From Kitasatospora herbaricolor (lineage in GTDB: Bacteria > Actinomycetota > Actinomycetes > Streptomycetales > Streptomycetaceae), in the NCBI RefSeq assembly GCF_030813695.1, contig NZ_JAUSVA010000002.1, positions 7,091,501 through 7,155,500 on the forward strand: a stretch of 64,000 bases of DNA, in the 5' to 3' direction. Each line of letters opens with the position of its first letter. Within the stretch, counting starts at the first letter, position 1. The notes below the pieces were generated by a model. That model was not told the DNA's origin. It worked only from the letters and a program-made list of their open reading frames with translations, and searched no databases. The translations under genes and the position numbers were made by a program. Of the stretch, positions 1 to 8,476 are shown one piece after another.

Positions 1-1
1 C

Positions 2-1057
2 GGGTTCACCACCACGCTGCAGTCCTACACCTACAGCGGCGCCACCAGCTGGAACCTGATCGCGGACTGGCCGGGCGGCGACGCCTCGCACGTCGTGATG
101 GTCGGCGCCCACCTCGACTCGGTGACGGCCGGCCCCGGCATCAACGACGACGGGTCCGGCTCGGCCGGCATCCTGGAGGCAGCGCTGGCCGTCTCCCGCG
201 CAGCGCTGCAACCCGCCAAGCACCTGCGGTTCGGCTGGTGGGGCACCGAGGAGGCCGGCATGGTCGGCTCCAAGAACTACGTCAACAGCCTCTCCAGCGC
301 GGACCGTTCGAAGATCGAGGCCTACCTCAACTTCGACATGATCGGCTCGCCCAACCCCGGCTACTTCGTCTACGACGACGCCGCCGCCCTGGACCAGCTG
401 TTCCAGACCTACTTCTCCGGCCTGGGCGTCGCCACCGAGCCCGAGACCGAGGGCGACGGCCGCTCCGACCACTCGCCGTTCAAGAACGCGGGCATCCCGG
501 TCGGCGGCCTGTTCAGCGGCGCCGACTACATCAAGACCAGCGCCCAGGCCGCCAAGTGGGGCGGCACCTCCGGCCAGGCCTTCGACCGCTGCTACCACCA
601 GTCCTGCGACACCTCGGCCAACATCAACGACGTCGCGCTGGACCGGATGAGCGACGCGATCGCGTACGCGCTGTGGACCCTGGGCACCGGGACGACCACC
701 CCGCCCACCGGGACGGTCTTCGAGAACACCGCCGACGTCGCCGTCCCGGACAACGGCGCGGCCGTGACCTCCTCGGTCACGGTCACCGGTCGCACCGGGA
801 ACGCCCCCGCCGCGCTCGCGGTCGGCGTGGACATCAAGCACACCTACCGCGGTGACCTGGTGATCGACCTGGTCGCCCCGGACGGCTCCACGTACCGGCT
901 GAAGAACTCCAGCAGCAGCGACTCCGCCGACAACGTGATCACCACCTACACGGTGAACGCGTCCAGCGAGGTCGCCAACGGCACCTGGAAGCTCAAGGTG
1001 CAGGACGTGGCCGCGCAGGACACCGGCTACATCGACAGCTGGAAGCTCACCTTCTGA
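2..1057 (+). CDS. M28 family aminopeptidase with C-terminal P/Homo B domain (5' end missing)
   Basis: Secreted zinc aminopeptidase of the Streptomyces griseus aminopeptidase type; the reading frame is open from the left edge, so the signal peptide and N-terminus lie outside. The M28 di-zinc ligands are visible in order: His in GAHLDSV, Asp in INDDGSG, Glu in GTEEAG, Asp in NFDMIG and His in SDHSPF. A Thr/Pro linker (about nt 690-715) joins a proprotein-convertase P domain (about nt 720-1054), found on many secreted actinobacterial peptidases. A Cys pair (CYHQSC) probably forms a disulfide. Likely role is release of N-terminal amino acids from extracellular peptides. A hairpin follows the stop directly. 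Confidence 0.93.
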   Translation, partial: GFTTTLQSYTYSGATSWNLIADWPGGDASHVVMVGAHLDSVTAGPGINDDGSGSAGILEAALAVSRAALQPAKHLRFGWWGTEEAGMVGSKNYVNSLSSADRSKIEAYLNFDMIGSPNPGYFVYDDAAALDQLFQTYFSGLGVATEPETEGDGRSDHSPFKNAGIPVGGLFSGADYIKTSAQAAKWGGTSGQAFDRCYHQSCDTSANINDVALDRMSDAIAYALWTLGTGTTTPPTGTVFENTADVAVPDNGAAVTSSVTVTGRTGNAPAALAVGVDIKHTYRGDLVIDLVAPDGSTYRLKNSSSSDSADNVITTYTVNASSEVANGTWKLKVQDVAAQDTGYIDSWKLTF

Positions 1058-1062
1058 GCCGC

Positions 1063-1091
1063 TCCGGCCGGGCCCGCCGGGCCCGGCCGGA
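1063..1091 (+). terminator. Hairpin after aminopeptidase gene
   Basis: Perfect 13-bp arms (TCCGGCCGGGCCC and its complement) with a 3-nt loop start 5 nt after the aminopeptidase stop. No U-tract, as is usual for Streptomyces terminators. Confidence 0.6.
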
Positions 1092-1153
1092 ACCGCGGCA
1101 CGGCCCGGACCCCACGGGCCTCCTGAACCCCGGGTGGGGTGCCGCCCGGGCCA

Positions 1154-1193
1154 CGGGTGCGGGCGCCGCCGAGCAGTGCGGCGCCCGCACCCG
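1154..1193. terminator. Bidirectional terminator hairpin between convergent genes
   Basis: Perfect 16-bp inverted repeat (left arm CGGGTGCGGGCGCCGC, 1154-1169; right arm 1178-1193) with an 8-nt loop, in the gap between the aminopeptidase and the convergent acyl-CoA dehydrogenase. Confidence 0.65.
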
Positions 1194-1267
1194 GTCAGCC
1201 GTCAGCCGTCGGTGGCCGGCCGTCAGCAGTGCGGTCCGTGCGGTCCCTCCCGTGGGCGGGGCCGCCG

Positions 1268-2986
1268 TCAGGCCGGCATCTCGTACGCGCCGGCCAGGCC
1301 CTCGACCTGGGCCCAGACCCGGGCCGAGCGGCCGGCGTCCGCCACCGGGCGGCGCAGGTGCGCCAGTGCCCAGGCGGCCTGCTCCTCGCTCGCGCCGGAC
1401 TTGCCGTGCAGCTCGGTGGCGTGGGTGGAGAAGTCGCGCACCAGCACGTCGAAGATCTCGTCCAGCAGATCGCCGTCCAGGCCCGTCGACTCCGCCTGCT
1501 CCAGCACCAGCTGGCCGTAGACCACGAGCGCGAACAGCTGGCCCAGCGAGAGCAGGAAGTCGAGGTCCTGCTGCTGCTCCGGGCTCGGCGCATGGGCGGC
1601 CAGCAGCGCGCAGAGGCCGTCGGCCTGCTCACGGAACCGGGCCACGTTCGGCACCCGGGCGTGCGTGTCGTAGGCCGTGCGCCAGTCGTGGAAGCGGATC
1701 GCCCCGAGGCCGCGGGCCGGGCCCTGACGGAACAGGAACTCGTCGTCGGCGGCGTCCAGCCGGCTCGGGACGGGCGCGTACTCGGCCGGGTTGAACAGGT
1801 AGTTGCCCATGAACTTGAGGATCAGGGCCAGGTTGACGTGGACCGTGCCCTCCAGCTTCGGCAGGCCGCGGATGTCCTTCGCCGCCTTGTCGAAGTAGGT
1901 GTCCGCCTCGAAGCCCTTGGCCGCGATGACGTCCCACATCAGGTCGATGACCTTCTCGCCCTCGGTGGTGACCTTCATCTTGGTCATCGGGTTGAAGAGC
2001 AGGTAGCGGCGGTCCTCGGGGGAGGCCGAGCGGAAGTAGTCCGCGGCCCGGGCGCTGAACAGCTTCATCGCGGCGAGCCGGGCGTAGGCGTCCGTCAACT
2101 CCCTTCGCACGTGCGGGAAGTCGGTGACCTTCTTGCCGTAGAGCACCCGGTTGTGGGCGTGCGTCACAGCCTCGTACATGGCGTGCTCGCAGATGCCGAC
2201 CGAGGCCGTGCAGAGGTTGAACTTGCCGACGTTGACGGTGTTCAGCGCGGCGTCGAAGGCGGCTTTGCCGGTGTGCAGGACGTCCTCCGCGCGCACCGGG
2301 TACTCGTCGAGGCGGAACTCGCTGACGTACATCTGCGCGTTGACCACGTTCTTGACCAGGTGGTACGCCTCGTGCCGGCTGTCGGCGGCGAAGAAGACGT
2401 ACCCCTCCGGGCCCTCGACGTCGGAGCGGCGGCCGAACACCGAGACCAGGCCGGCCACGTTGCCGTTGCCGATGTAGTACTTGGAGCCGCTGGCGGTGAA
2501 CCCGCCCTCGCCGTCCGGGGTGAGGATCATGTCGGTGGAGTAGATGTCGGCGCCGTGGCTGCGCTCGGACAGCCCGAAGGCCATCACGTGACCCTCGGTC
2601 AGGAGCTTCGCGGCGCGGGCCCGGACGGCCTCGTTCTCGCTCTGCCAGACCGGGCCGAGGCCCAGGATGGTGACCTGCCAGGTGTACCAGTAGCCGAGCC
2701 CGTAGAAGCCGAGGATCTCGTTCAGCTCGGCGATCCGCGCGGTGTCCCAGCGCTTCGCCTCGGCGCCGGCCTCCTCGCCCGCCTCGCCGGCCGGCGTCAG
2801 GAAGGCCGCGAACAGGCCCTCCTTGGCCGCGAACTCGAGGAAGTCGCCGTACCAGGCACGGTCGACGTAGGTGTCGATCAGGGCCTTCTTGCCGCGCGAC
2901 TCGAACCAGTCGACGGTGGCGCGCAGCAGCCGGCGGGTCGGCTCGTCGAACTGCGCGGGGTCGTAGGTACGCGGGTTGAACAGCAT
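1268..2986 (-). CDS. Acyl-CoA dehydrogenase, long form (572 aa)
   Basis: FAD-dependent acyl-CoA dehydrogenase expected to introduce an alpha-beta double bond into an acyl-CoA; substrate unknown. At 572 aa it exceeds the usual 380-400 aa because of a C-terminal extension of roughly 150 residues, as in FadE-type long enzymes. The FAD/substrate segment contains FGLSERSHGADIYSTDM (about residues 155-171), followed by a beta-domain reading GSKYYIGNGNVAG. I could not place the catalytic base with confidence. It starts 25 bp after the stop of the PadR gene, so the two are almost certainly co-transcribed and the dehydrogenase is the likely target of PadR control. Confidence 0.9.
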   Translation of the reverse strand: MLFNPRTYDPAQFDEPTRRLLRATVDWFESRGKKALIDTYVDRAWYGDFLEFAAKEGLFAAFLTPAGEAGEEAGAEAKRWDTARIAELNEILGFYGLGYWYTWQVTILGLGPVWQSENEAVRARAAKLLTEGHVMAFGLSERSHGADIYSTDMILTPDGEGGFTASGSKYYIGNGNVAGLVSVFGRRSDVEGPEGYVFFAADSRHEAYHLVKNVVNAQMYVSEFRLDEYPVRAEDVLHTGKAAFDAALNTVNVGKFNLCTASVGICEHAMYEAVTHAHNRVLYGKKVTDFPHVRRELTDAYARLAAMKLFSARAADYFRSASPEDRRYLLFNPMTKMKVTTEGEKVIDLMWDVIAAKGFEADTYFDKAAKDIRGLPKLEGTVHVNLALILKFMGNYLFNPAEYAPVPSRLDAADDEFLFRQGPARGLGAIRFHDWRTAYDTHARVPNVARFREQADGLCALLAAHAPSPEQQQDLDFLLSLGQLFALVVYGQLVLEQAESTGLDGDLLDEIFDVLVRDFSTHATELHGKSGASEEQAAWALAHLRRPVADAGRSARVWAQVEGLAGAYEMPA

Positions 2987-3011
2987 GGTGTCGTCCCTGG
3001 GGGTTGAGGGT

Positions 3012-3554
3012 TCAGTTGCCGAGGCGGTGCAGGGTGGCGAGCACGTCGTCCAGCCAGGCGAGGGTCATCCGCTCGTACTCGATGCCGCCCCGCAGCACCA
3101 CGTGCTGCAACTGCTGCTGGGCGTCGAGCGCGGCGCCGGCGGGGAAGTCGCGCCGCTCGCCGGAGAGGTAGCGCGCGAGCAGCGCCGCGTGGCTCTCCCG
3201 GTGCCGCTCGACCTCGGCGACCAGCGCGGACGGGTCGTCGAAGGCGGCCGCCCGGATCTTGACGGCCAGCTCGTGCCGGACGGTCTCCGGCTCGACGGGT
3301 TCGCGCAGCCAGCCGGCCAGCACGGCCCGGCCCGGCGCGGCGGCCGAGTAGACCTTCTTGTCCGGCCGGCCGTCCTGGGCGACCTCTTCGGCGGCGATCC
3401 AGCCGTCCGCCTCCATCCGCCGCAGCACCCGGTAGATCTGCTGGTGGGTGGCGGTCCAGAAGCGTCCGATGGAGCGGTCGAACCGCCGGGCCAGCTCGTA
3501 CCCGGAGCCGGGCTGCTCCAGCAGTGAGACGAGGATCGCGTGCTCCAGTGCCAT
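3012..3554 (-). CDS. PadR family transcriptional regulator
   Basis: 180-aa PadR-type repressor. The N-terminal winged helix (about residues 1-80) has the hallmark segment from ALEHAILVSLLEQPGSGYEL to TATHQQIYRVLRRMEADGWI. The rest is the helical C-terminal dimerisation region (Vir_act_alpha_C type). A perfect 20-bp palindrome lies 13-32 bp upstream of the start codon, so autoregulation of padR and the downstream acyl-CoA dehydrogenase gene is likely. PadR proteins often respond to phenolic or other aromatic ligands; the ligand here is unknown. Confidence 0.92.
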   Translation of the reverse strand: MALEHAILVSLLEQPGSGYELARRFDRSIGRFWTATHQQIYRVLRRMEADGWIAAEEVAQDGRPDKKVYSAAAPGRAVLAGWLREPVEPETVRHELAVKIRAAAFDDPSALVAEVERHRESHAALLARYLSGERRDFPAGAALDAQQQLQHVVLRGGIEYERMTLAWLDDVLATLHRLGN

Positions 3555-3566
3555 GCCCGCATCCTG

Positions 3567-3586
3567 CTATGCAACGAGTTGCATAG
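3567..3586. promoter_or_regulatory. PadR operator palindrome
   Basis: CTATGCAAC, 2-nt spacer GA, then its exact complement GTTGCATAG. The ATGCAAC/GTTGCAT core is the classical PadR-family operator pattern, and the site overlaps where the padR promoter -10 region should be. Confidence 0.8.
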
Positions 3587-3711
3587 GCAATGCCACCCCG
3601 CCCGGATGAGACACAGCTCACCCGGGTCGGCCGGGACCGGTCGCAGAGACCGGACGGGATGCCGGGGCGATCGCCTCCGGGCCCGGAGGGGCGGGCGGTA
3701 GCATCGCCGGC

Positions 3712-4191
3712 ATGGAGCGGATCACCAGTCATCCGAACGTCCGGGCCGTCGAGGCGGCGCTGCGGGCCGGCGGCGCGAGTCCGGCGGTCCGGGTGCTGCC
3801 GGAGACGGCGCCCACCGCCCTGGCCGCCGCGCAGCAGCTCGGCTGCGACGTCGGGGCGATCGCCAACAGTCTGGTCTTCGACGCCGACGGGGCCCCGCTG
3901 CTGGTACTCACCAGCGGCGCGCACCGGGTGGACACGGCGAAGCTCGCGGTCCTGATCGGGGCGGCCAGGATCCGGCGCGCCACGCCCGAGTTCGTCCGGG
4001 AGCACACCGGCCAGCCGATCGGCGGGGTCGCGCCGGTCGGCCACCCGGCCCCGGTGCGCACGCTGGTGGACGAGACCCTCGCCGCGCACCCCGAGGTCTG
4101 GGCGGCCGCCGGGCACCCCCACACGGTCTTCCCGACCACCTTCGCGCAGCTCCTCGCCCTGACCGGCGGCGCCGCGGTACCGGTGAACTGA
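3712..4191 (+). CDS. YbaK/EbsC family aminoacyl-tRNA deacylase-like protein
   Basis: 159-aa single-domain protein of the YbaK/ProX editing family, which hydrolyses mischarged tRNAs such as Cys-tRNA(Pro). The pattern LGCDVGAIANSLVFDADG near residues 43-60 and GGVAPVGHPAP near residues 102-112 match the family, including the conserved GGxxPxGH substrate-pocket loop. It is divergent from padR and separated by about 125 bp. Which tRNA it edits cannot be told from sequence. Confidence 0.88.
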   Translation: MERITSHPNVRAVEAALRAGGASPAVRVLPETAPTALAAAQQLGCDVGAIANSLVFDADGAPLLVLTSGAHRVDTAKLAVLIGAARIRRATPEFVREHTGQPIGGVAPVGHPAPVRTLVDETLAAHPEVWAAAGHPHTVFPTTFAQLLALTGGAAVPVN

Positions 4192-4256
4192 GACCCGCGC
4201 CCGGCGCCGCGGTGCCGAGGCGTGCCCGGGCGGGCGCGAGCGCGAAGAATGGCCGG

Positions 4257-5438
4257 GTGACGACGGACGAGACGCGACTCCTGCGCCGGCGAATGCATGC
4301 CCAGTTCGGCCCCGCCGGCCCCCACGAGGCACCCTCCGCCGGCCCCCACGAGGCACCCTCCGGCGGCCCGCGCGGTCCGGGGCGCTCGGGCAGGGTGGCG
4401 GCCGTGGCCGGGCGGGCCGCCGGTGTCCAGGCCCAGGACGCGGCGGCGGCCCGGCTCGGCCTGCGCGCCCGGGGCGTCGACGCGGCCGCCGAGGTCGACG
4501 CGGCGTACCGGTCCGGCGAGGTGGTCGCCAGCTGGCTGATGCGCGGCACCCTGCACCTCGTCCCGGCCGGGGACCTGCCCTGGCTGCTGCGACTCTTCGG
4601 CGCCCGCAACCTCGCCGCCGGGGCGGGCCGGCGGCGGCAGCTGGGGCTGACCGACGAGATCTGCGAGCAGGCCGTCGCGCTGCTCCCCGAGGTGCTGGCG
4701 GCCCCGCTCGGCCGGGCCGACCTGATCGCCGCGCTGATCGGCCGGGGGGTCGAGGTGGACCCCTCCGGGCAGGCCCCGGCCCATCTGGTGGCGTACGCGG
4801 CGGCGCGCGGCCTGCTCTGCCGGGGCGCCGAGGTGGCCCCGCGCGAGCCCGGCTACGTCCTGCGGCCGGGCCCGCCGCCAGGTCCGCCGGAGCCGCCGGG
4901 TCCGCCCGAGGAGGCGGACCTGGCCGCGCTCGCCGTCCGCTACCTGGCCGCCTTCGGCCCGGCCGGCGCCGCCGATCTGGCCGCCTGGTCGGGGCTGCCG
5001 CTGACGGCCTGCCGGCGGGCCGTCGCGGCGGCCGGGCTCCCCGAGGTGGCCCCCGGGCTGTTCGCCGGCCCCGGCGCCGAGCCCCCGTCGGGCGGGCCGG
5101 ACGGCGGGCCCGAGTCCGGGCCGGAGTCCGGGCCCGTGGTCCGGCTGCTCGGGGCGTACGACAACTACCTGCTGGGCTACCGCGACCGGACGGTCATGCT
5201 GGACCCGGCCTTCGCCAGGCGGATCAACGCCGGCGGCGGGGTCGTCCGCCCCGCGCTGGTGGCCGACGGGCGGGTGCTCGGGCGCTGGGCGGCCGAACGC
5301 TCCCGGGGCACGGTGACCGTGCTGGTGGAGCCCTTCGGCCCGATCCCCGGGCCGGTCCGCGAGGGTTTGCGGGCCGAGGTGGCGGCCGTCGGCCGGTTCC
5401 TGGAGGTGGCGGCGGAGCTGCGGATCGCCCGCCCCTGA
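4257..5438 (+). CDS. Winged-helix (HTH_42) protein, AlkZ/YcaQ-like DNA glycosylase candidate
   Basis: About 393 aa from the GTG at 4257; an in-frame ATG at 4212 would add 15 residues. The family (winged helix DNA-binding domain, HTH_42) includes AlkZ and AlkX/YcaQ, glycosylases that unhook DNA interstrand crosslinks. A Q-A-Q triplet in GVQAQD (residues 58-60 from the GTG) fits the catalytic QxQ motif of AlkZ-like enzymes, and MRGTLHLV and DNYLLGYRDR are typical family segments. An 8-residue unit (GPHEAPS plus one residue) is repeated in tandem near the N-terminus (DNA 4317-4364). Many family members are annotated only as DNA-binding proteins, so glycosylase activity is inferred. Confidence 0.8.
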   Translation: MTTDETRLLRRRMHAQFGPAGPHEAPSAGPHEAPSGGPRGPGRSGRVAAVAGRAAGVQAQDAAAARLGLRARGVDAAAEVDAAYRSGEVVASWLMRGTLHLVPAGDLPWLLRLFGARNLAAGAGRRRQLGLTDEICEQAVALLPEVLAAPLGRADLIAALIGRGVEVDPSGQAPAHLVAYAAARGLLCRGAEVAPREPGYVLRPGPPPGPPEPPGPPEEADLAALAVRYLAAFGPAGAADLAAWSGLPLTACRRAVAAAGLPEVAPGLFAGPGAEPPSGGPDGGPESGPESGPVVRLLGAYDNYLLGYRDRTVMLDPAFARRINAGGGVVRPALVADGRVLGRWAAERSRGTVTVLVEPFGPIPGPVREGLRAEVAAVGRFLEVAAELRIARP

Positions 5439-5548
5439 CGTTCGGGGGCCGGGAATCGTTCCCGAAAAAGGGGCAAAGTGTTAGAAAAGGTCCAAAATGG
5501 GTAGTGGGCTTGCGCCTTCCATGTTCCGCAACCAAGGAGGTGGTATCG

Positions 5549-6055
5549 GTGTCTACCCAGATTCCGATGGGCATGGAGCATCACCCGGACATCGTCGAAC
5601 TCCGGGAGCACTACGAGCGCGTCACCTCGACGCCGGCCGCTCAGGGCGTCGAGGCGCTGGCGGTCCTGGCCGGGCTCTTCCTGGCGATCTCGCCCTGGGT
5701 GGTCGGGTTCAGCGGCTTCCTGGGCTTCACGACGCTGGTCGTCAACAACCTGATCCTCGGCCTGGCGTTCGCCCTGCTCATGGGCGGCTACGGCTCCGCC
5801 TACGAGCGCACCCACGCCCGTGCCTGGGCGGCGACGGCGATCGGTGTCTGGTGCATGATCGCGCCTTGGGTGGTCTCCGGGAACGTGGACGTCCGGCGGA
5901 CCATCACGACCAATCTGATCACCGGCGGCTGCATGGTGCTCCTCGGACTGGCCGCCATCTCGATGGCGTCCATGACGGCGAGCGGCGCGGCCATGCGCCG
6001 GGGCTCCGGCGGTCGTGCCACCGGCGGCGGCCGCGCGGGCGGAGGAGGCGCCTGA
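5549..6055 (+). CDS. SPW repeat integral membrane protein
   Basis: 168-aa membrane protein with two SPW-type motifs (ISPWVVGFSG and IAPWVVSGN), each on a helix pair, giving about four transmembrane segments, then a Gly/Arg-rich cytoplasmic tail (RRGSGGRATGGGRAGGG). The start is the GTG at 5549, chosen because an ideal AAGGAGG ribosome site lies 8 nt upstream (5534-5540); an ATG at 5504 would place that site inside the gene. Function of the SPW family is unknown. It is a single gene closed by a hairpin. Confidence 0.85.
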   Translation: MSTQIPMGMEHHPDIVELREHYERVTSTPAAQGVEALAVLAGLFLAISPWVVGFSGFLGFTTLVVNNLILGLAFALLMGGYGSAYERTHARAWAATAIGVWCMIAPWVVSGNVDVRRTITTNLITGGCMVLLGLAAISMASMTASGAAMRRGSGGRATGGGRAGGGGA

Positions 6056-6090
6056 TCCGTCGCGCCCCCCTGGGCCCGGGGCGCCACACC

Positions 6091-6121
6091 GAGGGCGCAG
6101 GCGCGACTTGCCTGCGCCCTC
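6091..6121. terminator. Bidirectional terminator hairpin
   Basis: Perfect 12-bp arms (GAGGGCGCAGGC and its complement) with a 7-nt loop, between the convergent SPW gene and fumC. Confidence 0.7.
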
Positions 6122-6207
6122 CGGCCCGACCGGCCTCGGGAGCCGGGCGGGCCCGGGCCGCCGGGCGCCCTCGGCGGGCGCGGCGGCCCCACCGAGGGGC
6201 GGCGCCG

Positions 6208-7638
6208 TCAGGGGTGGGTCATCCGCAGCACGTCCAGCGCCTCGTCCAACTGCTGCTCGGTGAGCAGGCCCTGCTCCAGGTAGCCGCGGTCCAGCACCAC
6301 CTGACGGATGGTCCTGCGCTCCGCGACGGCCTGCTTGGCGACCTTGGCCGCCTCCTCGTAGCCGATGTAGCGGTTGAGCGGGGTGACCACCGAGGGCGAG
6401 GACTCGGCGTACTCGCGGGCCCGGTCGACGTTGGCGGTGATCCCGTCGACCGCGCGGTCGGCGAGCAGCCGGGCGCTGTTGGCCAGCAGCCGGATCGACT
6501 CCAGCACGTTGCGGGCGATCACCGGCAGCATCACGTTGAGTTCGAAGTTGCCGCCGGCGCCGGCCACCGTGACCGTGGTGTCGTTGCCGATCACCTGGGC
6601 GGCGACCATCAGCACCACCTCGGGCAGCACCGGGTTCACCTTGCCGGGCATGATCGACGATCCGGGCTGCAGGTCGGGCAGGTTGATCTCGGCCAGCCCC
6701 GTGCGCGGGCCGGAGCCCATCCAGCGCAGATCGTTGGCGATCTTGGTGAAGCCGACCGCGATCGTCCGCAGCTGGCCGCTCAGCTCGACCAGGCCGTCCC
6801 GGGCGCCCTGGGCCTCGAAGTGGTCGCGCGCCTCGGTCAGCGGGAGGCCGGTCGCCGCGGCCACCTCGGCGATCACGGCGGCCGAGAAGCCGGGCGGGGT
6901 GTTGATGCCGGTGCCGACGGCGGTGCCGCCCAGTGGCAGCTCCGCGACCCTGGGCAGGGCCGCCAGCAGCCGCTCCCGCCCGTACCGGACCTGGGCCGCG
7001 TACCCGCCGAACTCCTGCCCGAGGGTGACCGGCGTGGCGTCCATCAGGTGCGTCCGGCCGGACTTCACCACCCCGGCGAACTCCGCGGACTTGCGCTCCA
7101 GCGCCTCCGCCAGGTGTTCCAGCGCGGGGATCAAGTCCCGGGTGACGGCCGCGGTGGCGGCGATGTGGATGGAGGAGGGGAAGACGTCGTTGGACGACTG
7201 GCTCGCGTTGACCTGGTCGTTCGGGTGCACCGGCCGCCCGAGCCGCTCGCCCGCCAGGGTGGCGATCACCTCGTTGGTGTTCATGTTCGAGGACGTCCCC
7301 GAACCGGTCTGGAACACGTCCACCGGGAACTGGTCGTCCAGCCCGCCGGCGGCCACCTCCTCGGCCGCGGCCACGATCGCCGCCGCGGTGGCCTCGTCCA
7401 GCACCCCCAGCCGGGCGTTCACCTTCGCCGCCGCGGCCTTGACCCGCGCCAGCGCCGCGATGTGCTCCCGCTCCAGCCGCTGGCCGGACACCGGGAAGTT
7501 CTCCACCGCCCGCTGCGTCTGGGCCTGCCACTTCGCGGCGGCGGGCACCCGCACCTCGCCCATCGAGTCGTGCTCGATCCGCCACTCCTGCTCGGCGCCC
7601 CCGGCCCGCTGACCGGACCTGGCCTGCTCGTCACCCAT
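6208..7638 (-). CDS. fumC: Class II fumarate hydratase
   Basis: 476-aa class II fumarase, interconverting fumarate and malate in the TCA cycle. The superfamily signature GSSIMPGKVNP is present, as are TGSGTSSNMNTNE, SGRTHLMDATPV and GTAVGTGINTPPGF, the substrate-site segments typical of FumC rather than aspartase. The start at 7638 was chosen because AGAAGG lies at a proper distance upstream; the reading frame stays open to 7794 but that part has no family similarity. Single gene, facing the SPW gene. Confidence 0.95.
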   Translation of the reverse strand: MGDEQARSGQRAGGAEQEWRIEHDSMGEVRVPAAAKWQAQTQRAVENFPVSGQRLEREHIAALARVKAAAAKVNARLGVLDEATAAAIVAAAEEVAAGGLDDQFPVDVFQTGSGTSSNMNTNEVIATLAGERLGRPVHPNDQVNASQSSNDVFPSSIHIAATAAVTRDLIPALEHLAEALERKSAEFAGVVKSGRTHLMDATPVTLGQEFGGYAAQVRYGRERLLAALPRVAELPLGGTAVGTGINTPPGFSAAVIAEVAAATGLPLTEARDHFEAQGARDGLVELSGQLRTIAVGFTKIANDLRWMGSGPRTGLAEINLPDLQPGSSIMPGKVNPVLPEVVLMVAAQVIGNDTTVTVAGAGGNFELNVMLPVIARNVLESIRLLANSARLLADRAVDGITANVDRAREYAESSPSVVTPLNRYIGYEEAAKVAKQAVAERRTIRQVVLDRGYLEQGLLTEQQLDEALDVLRMTHP

Positions 7639-7826
7639 GGCGCGACACCTTCTGCTCGGCTCCCGGGGCCGCCGCCGACTCGACCGCGGCCCGCACGGCG
7701 GCCACCCCTCGCGGCAACCGCCGATCAGCACAGCCGCGCGCGGTCCCCAGGTATTTCCCGGCTCACTCGAACGGATGACGCGAGCCTGCGGCACGGCCCC
7801 GGCGGCCCGCCCGGCAGACTGTGCCC

Positions 7827-8228
7827 ATGACGATGAAGCCCGCCGCGCTCAAGGCCGCCTGCCTGTCCCTCAACGGGGCCGAGGAGACCTTCCCGTTCGG
7901 CCCGGAGACCTCGGTCTTCAAGGTCGGCGGGAAGATCTTCGCGCTGAGCACCCTGGACGCGGAACCGCTCAAGGTGAGCCTGAAGTGCGACCCCGAGGTC
8001 GCCGTGCGGCTGCGCGAGGACCACCCGGCGGTCACCCCCGGCTGGCACCTGAACAAGCGGCACTGGAACACCGTCCTGCTCGACGGATCGCTGCCGGACC
8101 GGCTGGTCCGCGAGATGATCGAGGACTCCTACGACCTGATCGTCACCCAGCTCCCGCGCCGCCAGCAGCTGGTGCTGGACTGGCCCGGGGTCTCCCGTCC
8201 GGGGGAGGGGGAGCGTCCGCCCCGCTGA
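7827..8228 (+). CDS. MmcQ/YjbR family protein
   Basis: 133-aa small protein of the MmcQ/YjbR (CyaY-like fold) family. Typical segments are CLSLNGAEETFPFG near the N-terminus, VFKVGGKIFAL, and HLNKRHWNTVLLDGSLP. Members are often called DNA-binding because of fold similarity, but no biochemical role is established. It is divergent from fumC with 188 bp between starts. The ATG at 7827 is preferred; another ATG two codons earlier is equally possible. Confidence 0.87.
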   Translation: MTMKPAALKAACLSLNGAEETFPFGPETSVFKVGGKIFALSTLDAEPLKVSLKCDPEVAVRLREDHPAVTPGWHLNKRHWNTVLLDGSLPDRLVREMIEDSYDLIVTQLPRRQQLVLDWPGVSRPGEGERPPR

Positions 8229-8476
8229 GACCCGGCGGCCGCTCTCCGGAGTTCACCCGATCGGGTGAGGCCCGGATGGATCGCCCCGGTCCCGCCCGGG
8301 CCGCTCCGTACGCTCGGCCGAGCCCCGCCGGCAGCCGGGCCGTGCCCCGACCGACCGCGCCGACCGCCCGCCGCACCCGCGGCCCGCAGGCGGACCGGGC
8401 GGGTCCGCCGGCGGGCCGGGAGCCGTCCGGCCGGGCCGGCGGACGGCGCAGGCTGACACCGAGGGTGGGGACGGAC

